Source of the DNA: an uncultured Fibrobacter sp.
Lineage (GTDB): Bacteria > Fibrobacterota > Fibrobacteria > Fibrobacterales > Fibrobacteraceae
Length of the DNA: 50,219 nucleotides
NCBI GenBank assembly: GCA_946414025.1
Contig: CAMKMX010000021.1
Coordinates: 1-50,219 of the forward strand
Direction of reading: 5' to 3'
Every line of letters starts with the position of its first letter. Position 1 is the first letter of the stretch. Shown here piece after piece: positions 24,607-33,273 of the stretch. The translations under genes and the position numbers were made by a program. Under the pieces are notes generated by a model, which worked only from the letters and a program-made list of their open reading frames with translations, was not told the DNA's origin and did not search any database.

Positions 24607-25566
24607 TTAGGCGTTGAACGGAGGCATGACTTGCCACAGAACAGCTTTGTGGGCGTGAAGTCTGTTCTCGGCCTCTTCGAAGCTCATGTTCACGTCCAGG
24701 TTGTCCATGACGGAGTCCGTGATTTCTTCGCCGCGGTGGGCGGGCAGGCAGTGGCTCACCTTACAGTGTGCCGGAGCGAGCTTCAGGAGTTCGTCGTTGA
24801 TCTGGAACGGCAAGAAGTGGCTCTGCTTGGAGGCCTTTTCGCCTTCTTGACCCATGGATACCCACACGTCGCTATAGAGGATGTCGGCGTCCTTGACGGC
24901 TTCCTTGGGGTCGTGGAATACGCGGTACTGGCAGCCGTGCTTCTTGAGGCCGGCCTCGGCTTCTTCTACCACCTTGGCGGGCTGTTCGAAACCCTTGGGG
25001 CAGGCCAGCGTGAAGTTCATGCCTACCTTGGAGGCAAGAGCCAGGAAGGAGTTGGCCACGTTGTTGCCGTCGCCGATGAAGGCGACAGTCTTGGGCTTGC
25101 CGTCTGCGTTCTTGAAACCGCCCAGGTTTTCGCAAATCATCTGGGCAAAGGCGATGGCCTGGCAGGGGTGGTAGTCGTCGGTGAGGGCGTTCACCACAGG
25201 GACGCTACCGTATTCGGCCAGTTCTTCTACCAGCTGCTGCTTGAAGCAACGGACCACGATGGCGTTTACCCAGCGGCTGAGGCAGCGGGCGACGTCCTTC
25301 ACGCTTTCTCGCTTGCCAAGACCGATAGAATCCGGAGCCAGCAGCACGGCATGGCCGCCCAGCTGGTTCATGCCCACCTGGAAGGTGGTGATGGTGCGCA
25401 ACGAGGGCTTTTCGAAGAACATGGCGATGTTCTGGCCGTGGAGGCGTTCGGACATTTTGCCCGCATGGACTTCTTTCTTGAGCCGGGAGGCAATTTCCAC
25501 GGTTTCGAGAATCTTTTCCTCGCTCCAGTCGGCGAGGCGAAGGAAATGCTTGTTGCGATCGATCAT
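24607..25566 (-). CDS. argF: Ornithine carbamoyltransferase
   Basis: This 319-residue enzyme makes citrulline from ornithine and carbamoyl phosphate in arginine synthesis. The ornithine motif HCLPAHRGEEITD, the HPCQA motif (DDYHPCQAIA) and FIGDGNNVANSF are present. The carbamoyl-phosphate loop reads KPSLRTITTF instead of the usual STRTRxSF, keeping Ser and the first Arg-Thr but losing the second Arg. A related transcarbamylase for an acylated ornithine is therefore possible. GAAGGATAAAAG lies before the ATG, and TATATTTA about 70 bp upstream is a likely -10 element. Confidence 0.88.
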   Translation of the reverse strand: MIDRNKHFLRLADWSEEKILETVEIASRLKKEVHAGKMSERLHGQNIAMFFEKPSLRTITTFQVGMNQLGGHAVLLAPDSIGLGKRESVKDVARCLSRWVNAIVVRCFKQQLVEELAEYGSVPVVNALTDDYHPCQAIAFAQMICENLGGFKNADGKPKTVAFIGDGNNVANSFLALASKVGMNFTLACPKGFEQPAKVVEEAEAGLKKHGCQYRVFHDPKEAVKDADILYSDVWVSMGQEGEKASKQSHFLPFQINDELLKLAPAHCKVSHCLPAHRGEEITDSVMDNLDVNMSFEEAENRLHAHKAVLWQVMPPFNA

Positions 25567-25719
25567 CTTTTATCCTTCGGGCAGAACCCAATCAAAAAAA
25601 AGAAAACGGCTATCCGCTTTGACGAACGGCCGAATTGTTGAACGAAAGCCTAAATATATATAAAAAATCCGGTAAAATGTGTAATGTAACGAATATTTAC
25701 GTTTTTATGTAAGGCTAGA

Positions 25720-25860
25720 TTCCGTGTTCCCGGATCAAGTCCGGGGCAGGCTCTACCCGGAATGATGTGCCATCGAACGTCATGGCGGCCTTGAGCCGCC
25801 ATCTAGATTCCGGCTCGGGGGCCGGAATGACGTTAGAATGTAACCCGGAATGACGTGCCT
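25720..25860. repeat. Cluster of palindromic CCGGAATGA repeats
   Basis: The gap between argF and cstA holds several overlapping palindromes: CCCGGATCAAGTCCGGGGC, GGCGGCCTTGAGCCGCC, and ATTCCGGCTCGGGGGCCGGAAT followed by GAC, with further CCCGGAATGA half sites. No gene is seen. The rest of the gap upstream of argF is AT-rich. Confidence 0.6.
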
Positions 25861-25865
25861 TCCTC

Positions 25866-27428
25866 TTAGAACTTGAGCTCTTCTGGGCCCTTGATGGGGT
25901 GGCTCGCCTGGTACTTTTCTTCCTTGACCGGGTCCCACACGTCGGGGTCGAAACCTTCCATCTGGGTGAGGGTCTTGCCCCTCGTGCACAGCAAAGCCCC
26001 AAGAATAACTGCGTTTTCAATGGCCAGCACCAAGGCGGTCTTGTAGTCGAGGCCAAAACCCAAAGGAGCGCCCTTTAGGTTTTCGGGGCTGACCCACAAG
26101 ATGTAATGGCAGGTGATAAAGGTCATGAACATGCAGGGCACGAGGGCAATCCAGAAGTTCTTCTTTTTGCTCCGCAGGTAAACTACCGCCACGCACAGGC
26201 TGCACACCGCCATGAGCTGGTTGCTCCAGCTGAAGTAGTTCCACAGGATGTTGAAGCCTTCTTTGTCCATGTTGCTCCAGAAGATGATGATAGCACAAAT
26301 GGCAAACATAGGAACGGTCAAAAGCAGACGATTCTTGGCGGATTTCTGGTCGATACCCGTAAGTTCGGAGATGGTGAGGCGGAGGCTTCGGAGGCTGGTG
26401 TCACCACTGGTAATGGCAAGTATAATCACGCCCACCACCACCAGTACAGAAATGGGGGCGAAGGGGATGACGGTAGAGACCAAGGTGCTGAGGACCTTCA
26501 CGCCGGAGGCTCCGGTCAGGAGTTCGGGCATTTGGTGGTAGATGAACATGCCGCCTGCGGCCCAAATCATGCCGATGAGGCCTTCGATAATCATCATGCC
26601 GTAAAAAGTTTGACGTCCAAGCTTTTCGGTCATCTCGGTACGGGCCACGATGGGGCTTTGGGTGCTGTGGAAACCGCTGATGATGCCGCAGGCGATGGTC
26701 ACGAACAGCATGGGAAGTATGGGCTGTCCCGCCGGATGCTGGTGGAAGTTGGACCCGAAGTCCGCAAGGTTGATTTCGTCAAGGATATTCAGGTGGGGAG
26801 CGATGCCGACCATGATTCCGAGAGAAGCGAGAATGAGCAAGCCGCCGAAGAGGGGGTAGATTCGCCCGATAATCTTGTCGATGGGGAAGAACGTGCTAGC
26901 GAAATAGTAGGCGAAAATACAGCCCACCGCAATCCAGAACAGGCTTGGAGACACGGCGGAACCTGCAATGATGGGGGTGTTGATAAGGGCTGCCGGGGTG
27001 TTGGTGAACACGGCCCCCACAAGAATCAGGGCCACGGAGATGAGGGCCATGACCACCTTGGATGGTCCCTTGCCCAGGAACTTGCGGGCGAGGGCCGGGA
27101 CGTTGTAGCCGTTGTTCCGCATGCTGATCATGCCGCTGAAGTAGTCGTGGACGGCTCCGCCAAGCACGTTTCCGATGGGGAGCAGAATAAACACGATGGC
27201 GCCGAACTTGATGCCGAGAATCACGCCGATGACAGGGCCGATGCCTGCAATGTTCAACAGCTGGATAAGCATGTTTTTCCAGTGGGGAAGCACCATACGG
27301 TCCACGCCGTCGGGGTTCGCGAGGGCCGGGGTCTTGCGGTCGTCGGGGCCGAATACCCGCTCCACGAACTTTCCGTATGTAAAGTAGCCGCCAATCAAGA
27401 TGGCAATGCCGATAAGGAATGTAATCAT
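25866..27428 (-). CDS. cstA: CstA-family carbon starvation transporter
   Basis: This 520-residue protein with many membrane segments belongs to the CstA/BtsT family, which imports peptides or pyruvate when carbon is short. The conserved LPHWKNMLIQLLNIAGIGPVIGVILGIKFG, GNVLGGAVHDYFSGMISMRNNGYNVP and GFHSTQSPIVARTE blocks are present. It is shorter than E. coli CstA (about 700), as in many anaerobes. AAAGGTAGG precedes the ATG. It stands alone, with no LytS/LytT-type regulator beside it. Confidence 0.92.
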   Translation of the reverse strand: MITFLIGIAILIGGYFTYGKFVERVFGPDDRKTPALANPDGVDRMVLPHWKNMLIQLLNIAGIGPVIGVILGIKFGAIVFILLPIGNVLGGAVHDYFSGMISMRNNGYNVPALARKFLGKGPSKVVMALISVALILVGAVFTNTPAALINTPIIAGSAVSPSLFWIAVGCIFAYYFASTFFPIDKIIGRIYPLFGGLLILASLGIMVGIAPHLNILDEINLADFGSNFHQHPAGQPILPMLFVTIACGIISGFHSTQSPIVARTEMTEKLGRQTFYGMMIIEGLIGMIWAAGGMFIYHQMPELLTGASGVKVLSTLVSTVIPFAPISVLVVVGVIILAITSGDTSLRSLRLTISELTGIDQKSAKNRLLLTVPMFAICAIIIFWSNMDKEGFNILWNYFSWSNQLMAVCSLCVAVVYLRSKKKNFWIALVPCMFMTFITCHYILWVSPENLKGAPLGFGLDYKTALVLAIENAVILGALLCTRGKTLTQMEGFDPDVWDPVKEEKYQASHPIKGPEELKF

Positions 27429-27573
27429 CTTTTGCCTACCTTTAGAATTCTGTTAAAACGTTACAAGAGTCCGCCTTGGATCATTCACCCTGTTGACATG
27501 CTCCATGGCTCATGATGACATTGATGTGCTTTTGTCATTCTGAGCACAAAGTGCGAAGAATCCAGTACTGCAT

Positions 27574-28755
27574 TTACTCATCGTCAAATTCAGAAAACTC
27601 ATCGTCCGCAGCGGTGGTGTCACCTGCGGCATCTTCCTCTTCGGGTTCCTCTTCTACAACTTTCTTTTTCTTCTTGGACTTCTTCTTTTTTGAGGCCTTC
27701 GGAGTTTCCTCAGTATCTTCTTCGTCGTTGGAAACGCTGCCGCCCCGCACATAGCCCTTTTCTTTGGCGATTTCGTCGGGAGTCTTGTCCTTGCCGAACT
27801 GCTGCTTGAAGTAGAGCACGTTGGTGGTAAAACTGGACTTGCCTGCGTAATCGTAGCCCAGCACCGGATGGAACGACGAACCGAACTGGAATGCTACCGC
27901 AAGGCCGAACTTGAAACCGTCGTTTCCGTCGACGGTAATGTTCGGGTCGATAGACTGCCCGTTCCAGCCTTCGGCGTGGCTCACCAGGTGACCGCTGGAG
28001 GCCATGCTCCCGCTTTGGTAACCTAGGGTCAGCATGACTTCGACAATTTCGATGGGCTTGTATCCGATAACAACGTCAAAGGTGAAAGCCGAGATGTCCA
28101 GGTCGAGAGTGCCCTCGTAATCTTCGGGCTGGTAGCTGATGCCGCTGGAGCTGTAGCCCAGCACCAGGCTCACGTCCAAGCCCTGGGCGGGCTTGGGCAG
28201 CATGTACTGGAAAAGGTGGCCAAAACTGTATTGCAGGCCGATCCCGATGAGGTTGAATTTCTGGAGTTCACTAACGGCGGGGAGCCACATGCCGCGAAGC
28301 ACCAGACGGGCATGATAGTAACCTCCGGCCAGTTGCAGGTAGGGGTAGGTGAAAACGCCCAGGTTGTGGAGGGTCTCGTTACCGTAAACCGTGGGGTCGT
28401 AATTCAGAGGGTCGCCGTGGTCGCCAAAGATGGTAGGGACACTTGCACCGTTTTCCGAGAAGGAGCGGTCGTCACTCCCGATGGGGATAATGGCGAATGG
28501 AAGTCCCGCCTCGAAGGACATGCTCTGGGGAACTGTCGCGCTCACGTACCAGTTGCTGTTCAGCACGGGGGCGAGGTTCGTGATGATGGGCTTCACATAG
28601 CCCGGACGGTTGAATATCCTGGCATCTCCACCAGGGCGATTTTCGAAGGCGGCGATGGACTCGTAGATGGAGGCGTAGCCCTTGTCGTCCATGGCGTGCG
28701 CCACAGCCGCCAAGCACAGTCCTGCAACCAGAAGTAGCTTGAAAGGCGTTTTCAT
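27574..28755 (-). CDS. Predicted outer-membrane barrel protein with a Lys/acidic tail
   Basis: This 393-residue protein has a signal peptide (MKTPFKLLLVAGLCLAAVAHA) and an aromatic-rich, alternating beta pattern through about residue 320, consistent with the DUF6588 type of outer-membrane protein. The C-terminal 65 residues are unlike this: a Lys run (KASKKKKSKKKKKVVEEE) followed by an acidic tail ending FSEFDDE. The tail is probably periplasmic. It is the last gene of a lipoprotein-barrel-barrel set. TAAATT sits 7 nt before the ATG. Confidence 0.6.
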   Translation of the reverse strand: MKTPFKLLLVAGLCLAAVAHAMDDKGYASIYESIAAFENRPGGDARIFNRPGYVKPIITNLAPVLNSNWYVSATVPQSMSFEAGLPFAIIPIGSDDRSFSENGASVPTIFGDHGDPLNYDPTVYGNETLHNLGVFTYPYLQLAGGYYHARLVLRGMWLPAVSELQKFNLIGIGLQYSFGHLFQYMLPKPAQGLDVSLVLGYSSSGISYQPEDYEGTLDLDISAFTFDVVIGYKPIEIVEVMLTLGYQSGSMASSGHLVSHAEGWNGQSIDPNITVDGNDGFKFGLAVAFQFGSSFHPVLGYDYAGKSSFTTNVLYFKQQFGKDKTPDEIAKEKGYVRGGSVSNDEEDTEETPKASKKKKSKKKKKVVEEEPEEEDAAGDTTAADDEFSEFDDE

Positions 28756-28768
28756 GGGCCCAAATTTA
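28756..28768 (-). promoter_or_regulatory. TAAATT element 7 nt before an ATG
   Basis: On the minus strand TAAATT is followed by TGGGCCC and ATG 28755, with no clear Shine-Dalgarno sequence. The longer word TAAATTTG fits the TANNTTTG -7 motif known in Bacteroidetes. Confidence 0.4.
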
Positions 28769-28793
28769 GATAATTCTGGCCCCGAGCTCTAGC

Positions 28794-29456
28794 CTAGAAC
28801 TGGAATTGTAGCGATATGGAGGCCGAAACAAAGGTCTGCCAGAGGCAGGGATCTAGCTCGCGGTTCTCGCTATCTTTGGTATAGACGTTCTTGAACCAGT
28901 TCCGGTAAAACTTTACGGCCGGAATGATGGCGATTTCGTTGGTAAAATAATACTGCACGTTTGCCATGAGGCCAACGCCAGAGCCCATGAATTCGGTATC
29001 TTGAGGCTCTCCCCTATAGATAGCACTGTTTTCGGTCTTGACGCTGGTGTAAGAGAATCCGGCCCCCAGGCCTATCTGGAAATAGTCGGGCCAGAAAAAG
29101 TTGTAGTAAAATTCAAAACCCAGCCGCCAAAAGCGAGTGGACTCCTCTGCGGAGATTTTCACCAGTTCCTCTTGCTGTTTCCAGTACTGGAACGCCACGG
29201 CCAGGGTGAATTCCCTGATGTTTACGCCCAGGAGGAATTCCGGGTCGCCCATGAGGGCCATGTCGGGCGGGTAGGTCTTGAACTTGTTCCCGCTGGTATC
29301 CTTGATGCTGACGGGTCTTTCGTTCAGGTCACCGGTGGTTGCCGTGACACCCATACCGACGCGAACAAAATAGGAACGGGGCCAGTAGTTCTCTTCGTAG
29401 GCCCCGGCCGCAGTTATGACTGCGGCGATAAGTAGGATGATGATTTTCAGCTTCAA
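28794..29456 (-). CDS. Predicted outer-membrane beta-barrel protein, TTG start
   Basis: This 220-residue protein has a signal peptide (KLKIIILLIAAVITAAGA) and a mature region of alternating hydrophobic beta strands (FVRVGMGVTATTGDL, LGFEFYYNFFWPDYFQIGLGAGFSYTSV) ending in FQF, the aromatic end typical of barrels. No ATG is available before the signal peptide, so the start is the TTG at 29456. It follows the lipoprotein stop by only 6 bp, and translation may depend on ribosomes ending there. Function unknown. Confidence 0.65.
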   Translation of the reverse strand: MKLKIIILLIAAVITAAGAYEENYWPRSYFVRVGMGVTATTGDLNERPVSIKDTSGNKFKTYPPDMALMGDPEFLLGVNIREFTLAVAFQYWKQQEELVKISAEESTRFWRLGFEFYYNFFWPDYFQIGLGAGFSYTSVKTENSAIYRGEPQDTEFMGSGVGLMANVQYYFTNEIAIIPAVKFYRNWFKNVYTKDSENRELDPCLWQTFVSASISLQFQF

Positions 29457-29462
29457 GATGTT

Positions 29463-30839
29463 TTACTGCGGGTCTTGTTTGCAGGAACCATAAGTTCCGA
29501 TGGACTGAATGTTGAAGGAATATGTACCTTCATCTCCGGTGAACTTGAACTTCAACGAGTGAAGAACCCTTGCTGCAGTTGTACCCGTTATAGAAGGATA
29601 CGGATCTCCATCTTCATCCAGCCATCCAGCTTGTGTAAAGGCGCTCCATGGAATGCCTGTAACTTTGTTGGTTCCTGCAATGAGCGTGTATTTTGGAAGA
29701 TCGCTCCCGTAATAAGTTTCGTTTTCAAGGCCCATTTCAACAGTGATTGGGGCCTCCGAAGAATAGACAACGCATATCCCTCCCCAAGAGGAGGCATTAG
29801 CAATTTCATCAGAATCTTCTCCAGATACGTTAAAACCAATGCCGGCAAAGTTATATGTGAGTATGCCATTGTCCAAATGGACAATACCACATAATCCGTC
29901 GCATTCCTCAATGATGGGCTCGAAGGATTCATCACTAAATTCATTTCCTTTGGAAGTAGGCCAGCTAAAATAGGATCCGCCACCGTTACCTTGGTCGTTG
30001 TATTCCCACCACCAACCAGACAGGTTGGCACCGGCATCCAGTCCAGTTATGACCTGCTCCTCGCCCTTGGGTCCACACCACATATCGCCGCAAACGTAGT
30101 CTTTTGTGCTAGAACTTGCAGAAGACGTGGGAGGGTCTTCGATTTCAGCGCTCAAACTATGCCATTCGAGGTTGGCGCAGTAATAGTAGTCGCCTTCGGA
30201 GGTTACTTCGATTATCGCGCCTTCTATGCTTTTGGTACATATGGGCAAGTCTGCTAAGGTTACAACGGCGTTAGGGATACTTGCTGCGCTGGTCGGGGTA
30301 ATGCTGTTGCTGGAGGAGGGTTTATCAGGCAGGGAGCTGCTGTTGCTGGAGGACGGCTTATCATTGTCCTCGGTTTTGACAGAAACCCAATCGCCTTCTT
30401 CGGCATCACACTTGACATACACATCATCTTCCTCTATATAGTAGATGTCGCCGTCTCTCTTGCTGGAACACTTGGGCAGGTCTTCGTCGGAGTCGACGGT
30501 CTCGTCTGCTACGGGCTTGCTGGTTTTCTTTTCCTTTTTGACCCATTCACCCTCTTTCAGGTCTTCATCGTATTTGCAGGTATAGGCGACTTCGTCTTCT
30601 TCAACGAAATAGACCTTGCCGTCTTTCCTGGCGGTGCAGTTGGGCAAATCGTCGAGGAATTCAACAGTTTCGTCGTAATCGCCGTTCTCCTCTTCGTCGG
30701 CATTCCCTTTTTTCTCGGTAGAGCTAGACGAACCTTTCTGGTCTGCAAAACCGTTAGTGACATTCGTTCCGTTCTCTCCACACCCGGTGAAGTACATCGA
30801 GGCGGCAGCGACGACCAATAGAGCTGTGAATTTTTTCAT
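29463..30839 (-). CDS. Modular lipoprotein with repeated Cys modules and a carbohydrate-binding-like domain
   Basis: This 458-residue lipoprotein has a signal peptide with lipobox FTGC (Cys20). Then come three or more repeats of the pattern DLPNCTARKDGKVYFVEEDEVAYTC...GEWV, at about 63-100, 122-155 and 194-228. Each has two Cys and is separated by acidic or Ser-rich linkers such as SSSNSSSLPDKPSSSNS. The C-terminal part from about 247 (WWWEYNDQGNGGGSYFSWP onward) resembles CBM11-type beta sandwiches. GGAG precedes the ATG. The modules look like surface or substrate-adhesion units; the function is an inference. Confidence 0.7.
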   Translation of the reverse strand: MKKFTALLVVAAASMYFTGCGENGTNVTNGFADQKGSSSSTEKKGNADEEENGDYDETVEFLDDLPNCTARKDGKVYFVEEDEVAYTCKYDEDLKEGEWVKKEKKTSKPVADETVDSDEDLPKCSSKRDGDIYYIEEDDVYVKCDAEEGDWVSVKTEDNDKPSSSNSSSLPDKPSSSNSITPTSAASIPNAVVTLADLPICTKSIEGAIIEVTSEGDYYYCANLEWHSLSAEIEDPPTSSASSSTKDYVCGDMWCGPKGEEQVITGLDAGANLSGWWWEYNDQGNGGGSYFSWPTSKGNEFSDESFEPIIEECDGLCGIVHLDNGILTYNFAGIGFNVSGEDSDEIANASSWGGICVVYSSEAPITVEMGLENETYYGSDLPKYTLIAGTNKVTGIPWSAFTQAGWLDEDGDPYPSITGTTAARVLHSLKFKFTGDEGTYSFNIQSIGTYGSCKQDPQ

Positions 30840-30946
30840 TTGGATTATTCTCCGTTTGTTAGTGCGGAATATACATTATTGACGACAAAAGTGGTTGCCC
30901 TTCGATCCTGGAACAAGCGAAAAAAGGCGATTTTTGCGCTGTTTTT

Positions 30947-31963
30947 TCATTTTCCCGCGTAGTAGAACATAGCGTCGATGCACTTCTTGGCGGCGACACG
31001 CACGGACTCGTCCAACTGCACGTGCTTCGCCTTTTCGGGGTGGCGAAGCGTTTCCAGGATGTTTTCCAGGGAATTGCTCTTCATGTACTTGCACATGCTG
31101 CAGCTCCCCACGAATTCCTTGTCGGGGAACTCGTATTGCATGCGGGCATTCAGGCCGCATTCCGTGAGCAGCAAGAACTTGGTGCCCTCGGGCTGGTTCT
31201 TGATGTAGTCCACCATCTGGCCGGTTGAGCCTACGTAGTCGCTCAAGAGGGCTACGCCGGGGTGGCATTCGGGGTGGCTTACCACCTTCAGGCCCGGGTT
31301 CTGCTCCCGGAAAAAGGCGATCAGTTCGGAGTCATAGGTCTCGTGAACGTAGCAGCTGCCGGAGTAGAGCACGATTTTTTTGTTGACGCCCCGTTTCTTG
31401 AGTTCTTCGGTAAGGTTTTTGCCCATGAGACCGTCGGGAACGAACACGATTTTGTCGTTTTCCAGGCTGGAGACAATTTTCATCACGTTTCCGCTGGTGA
31501 CGCAAACGTCGCAGGCCGCTTTTACGTCGGCGGTGGTGTTAATGTAGCAGACGAAGGTGTGGTCCGGGTATTTCTTGCGGAGTTCACGGACCTCGGCACC
31601 GGTGATGGAATCGGCGAGGCTACAGCCCGTAAGGGGGCCAGGAATCAGCACATCTTTTTCGGGGTTCAAGATTTTTGCGGTTTCCCCCATGAACTGCACG
31701 GCGGAGAAAACGATGGTCTTTGCAGAGACTTGGGTGGCGTCCTGGCTCAGCTTGAAGCTGTCGCCGGTGTAGTCGGCCACGCCCAGCACGATTTCGGGAG
31801 CCACGTAGCTGTGGGCGAGAATCACCGCGTCACGTTCCTTTTTGAGCTGGTTGATTTCGTTAATCAGCGGGAGCATCTGCTCGCACTTTTCGCGGGTGTA
31901 GGTGCAGAGCACCACGCCGGGCTTGATGGTGCTTAGGCGGTTGTAGAGGTCATCGACAGTCAT
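30947..31963 (-). CDS. nadA: Quinolinate synthase
   Basis: This 338-residue Fe-S enzyme condenses iminoaspartate with dihydroxyacetone phosphate to quinolinate in NAD synthesis. The three cluster cysteines are visible in PGPLTGCSLAD, LLTECGLNARM and GSCSMCKYMK, together with LAHSYVAPEI and HPECHPGV. GGAG lies 7 nt before the ATG, and TATCTTTG about 45 bp upstream is a likely -10 element. nadB and nadC are not nearby. Confidence 0.95.
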   Translation of the reverse strand: MTVDDLYNRLSTIKPGVVLCTYTREKCEQMLPLINEINQLKKERDAVILAHSYVAPEIVLGVADYTGDSFKLSQDATQVSAKTIVFSAVQFMGETAKILNPEKDVLIPGPLTGCSLADSITGAEVRELRKKYPDHTFVCYINTTADVKAACDVCVTSGNVMKIVSSLENDKIVFVPDGLMGKNLTEELKKRGVNKKIVLYSGSCYVHETYDSELIAFFREQNPGLKVVSHPECHPGVALLSDYVGSTGQMVDYIKNQPEGTKFLLLTECGLNARMQYEFPDKEFVGSCSMCKYMKSNSLENILETLRHPEKAKHVQLDESVRVAAKKCIDAMFYYAGK

Positions 31964-32012
31964 GGGTCGCTCCGAAAAAAGTTCTTTCCAAAGATAGAAA
32001 AAGCTGTCGGTT

Positions 32013-32047
32013 GGATAGGATCTAGGATCTAGGGGCTAGGATTTAGG
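32013..32047. repeat. Heptamer array (ATCTAGG type)
   Basis: Five tandem 7-mers: GGATAGG, ATCTAGG, ATCTAGG, GGCTAGG, ATTTAGG. It lies in the gap between nadA and the phosphoesterase. Confidence 0.75.
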
Positions 32048-32111
32048 GGTTGAATTTGCGGGTTTCAAGAAGCATCTTTCTGATACCGAAGGTGAAGGTA
32101 ATCTGTATTCA

Positions 32112-32146
32112 CTAGATCCTAGTCTCTAGCCCCTAACCCCTGTCTC
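32112..32146. repeat. Heptamer array (CTAGNCC type)
   Basis: Five tandem 7-mers: CTAGATC, CTAGTCT, CTAGCCC, CTAACCC, CTGTCTC. It ends 2 bp before the phosphoesterase stop codon. It is roughly the inverse of the array at 32013-32047, so the two could pair. Confidence 0.7.
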
Positions 32147-32147
32147 G

Positions 32148-32978
32148 CTAATATCCAGCCCATTCGGCGCTGATGGAAGGGCTTGCTTTGCGGATGGACT
32201 TTTCCTCTTCGGAATCGTCGGCGGGCGCGATTTCCCCTTGAGCGATTTTCGCCTTGATTTCGTCGAAGGTCTTGGGCGGAACATAGTTCGGGCTGTTGTC
32301 GCCCAGCACCTTGCAAGGAGCCCCTTCGGACTCCTTCGCCTTGTCCTTGACGGGAGCGTATTCCCGGGCGGCAGGAACTTCGTAGAACTTGTCTTCTTCG
32401 GGGCACCAGGCGGTCAGTTTTTTGCCATAGACACAGCCGGAATCCAGCCCGATGAACCCTGGGCGGTTCACGAATCCCATCTTGGCCCAATGCCCGAATA
32501 CTACGGTCTTTGGCCAGCTGACCTGCTCGAACCAGGGCCGATCATTCCACATGCGTATGGAGAGCAGCACCTTCGGGCTCATGTCTTCGAGGCGGGTCTT
32601 TCCGGGTTCCAGGCCCGCATGGACCAGCAGGGCGTGGGGCGTGTCCCGCCAAAGAGGCCAGTCCTTTACCGTGTCCCGGATAAATGTCCATTCTTCCAGG
32701 GAGAGCCTTGCAAAGCGGTTCTTCTGCTTTTCGGCCCACTCCGTCTGGGGCGTTTCCATCATGCGGATCAGGTGCTCTTCGTGGTTCCCGCGGACGGTCA
32801 AAATTCCGAGATCCAGCACGGTCTTTAGAGCCCGCATCATGTCGGGGCCCTTGTTGATGATGTCGCCGGTCTGGTACAGGGTGTCCTTGCCCCGCACAAA
32901 GCCGAAGGCGTCGATAATCCGTTCCAGTTCGTCGGCACAGCCGTGGATGTCACCTATATATAATGTACGTTTGGTCAT
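32148..32978 (-). CDS. Calcineurin-like metallophosphoesterase
   Basis: This 276-residue protein has the metallophosphoesterase motifs GDIHG (residues 9-13), GDIINKG (38-44) and GNHEEH (64-69), then a C-terminal GHWAKMGFVNRPGFIGLDSGCVYG that supplies the last metal His and fits bacterial Ser/Thr phosphatase or symmetrical ApaH-like enzymes. The final 60 residues are an extra charged region. A heptamer array occupies the place of a leader, starting one base beyond the ATG, and I see no Shine-Dalgarno sequence. Confidence 0.82.
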   Translation of the reverse strand: MTKRTLYIGDIHGCADELERIIDAFGFVRGKDTLYQTGDIINKGPDMMRALKTVLDLGILTVRGNHEEHLIRMMETPQTEWAEKQKNRFARLSLEEWTFIRDTVKDWPLWRDTPHALLVHAGLEPGKTRLEDMSPKVLLSIRMWNDRPWFEQVSWPKTVVFGHWAKMGFVNRPGFIGLDSGCVYGKKLTAWCPEEDKFYEVPAAREYAPVKDKAKESEGAPCKVLGDNSPNYVPPKTFDEIKAKIAQGEIAPADDSEEEKSIRKASPSISAEWAGY

Positions 32979-32979
32979 G

Positions 32980-33007
32980 TTTAGGGGCTAAGATCTAGGG
33001 GCTAGGG
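32980..33007. repeat. Heptamer array (NNTAGGG type)
   Basis: Four tandem 7-mers: TTTAGGG, GCTAAGA, TCTAGGG, GCTAGGG, directly upstream of the phosphoesterase start codon. Confidence 0.65.
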
Positions 33008-33017
33008 GTTCTGAAAC

Positions 33018-33112
33018 TCGTCATGTTCGCCCATTCGACAAACTCAGGGCGGGCTCCGGCGAACATCTGCTAGATGGTAGCAAGCGGATTCTCACCTGCG
33101 TGAGGATGACGA
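33018..33112. repeat. Composite palindromic element, copy 2
   Basis: It has the order of the 5173-5244 element. First comes TCGTCAT and a GTTCG/CGAAC stem, here with the long loop CCCATTCGACA...CTCCGG. Then comes CAAGCGGAT and a TCTCAC/GTGAGG stem, ending GATGACGA. A third relative of the first hairpin, at 38461-38515, has the same loop but a CCTCG/CGAGG stem. Confidence 0.65.
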
Positions 33113-33140
33113 AGATAGACTTATCGATCATTCCATATTC

Positions 33141-33266
33141 CTCATTCCACATTGCACATTGCTCACAACTCACTACTCACTACTCACAACTCACTACTCA
33201 CCACTCACTACTCACAACTCACTACTCACCACTCACCACTCACTACTCATAACTCACCACTCACAA
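33141..33266. repeat. Large heptamer array (CTCACNA type), 18 units
   Basis: Eighteen tandem 7-mers in unbroken register, starting CTCATTC, CACATTG, CACATTG and continuing with CTCACAA, CTCACTA and CTCACCA in varied order. The sixth base varies most. It fills most of the gap after rluB. The array has no G in its last 100 bases on this strand, so it is strongly strand-asymmetric. Confidence 0.9.
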
Positions 33267-33273
33267 CTCAGGT

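Noticed and set aside
26106..27515. 469-codon frame antisense to cstA
   Set aside because: Shadow of a clear membrane transporter gene; composition is His/Asp/Glu-rich and unlike real proteins.
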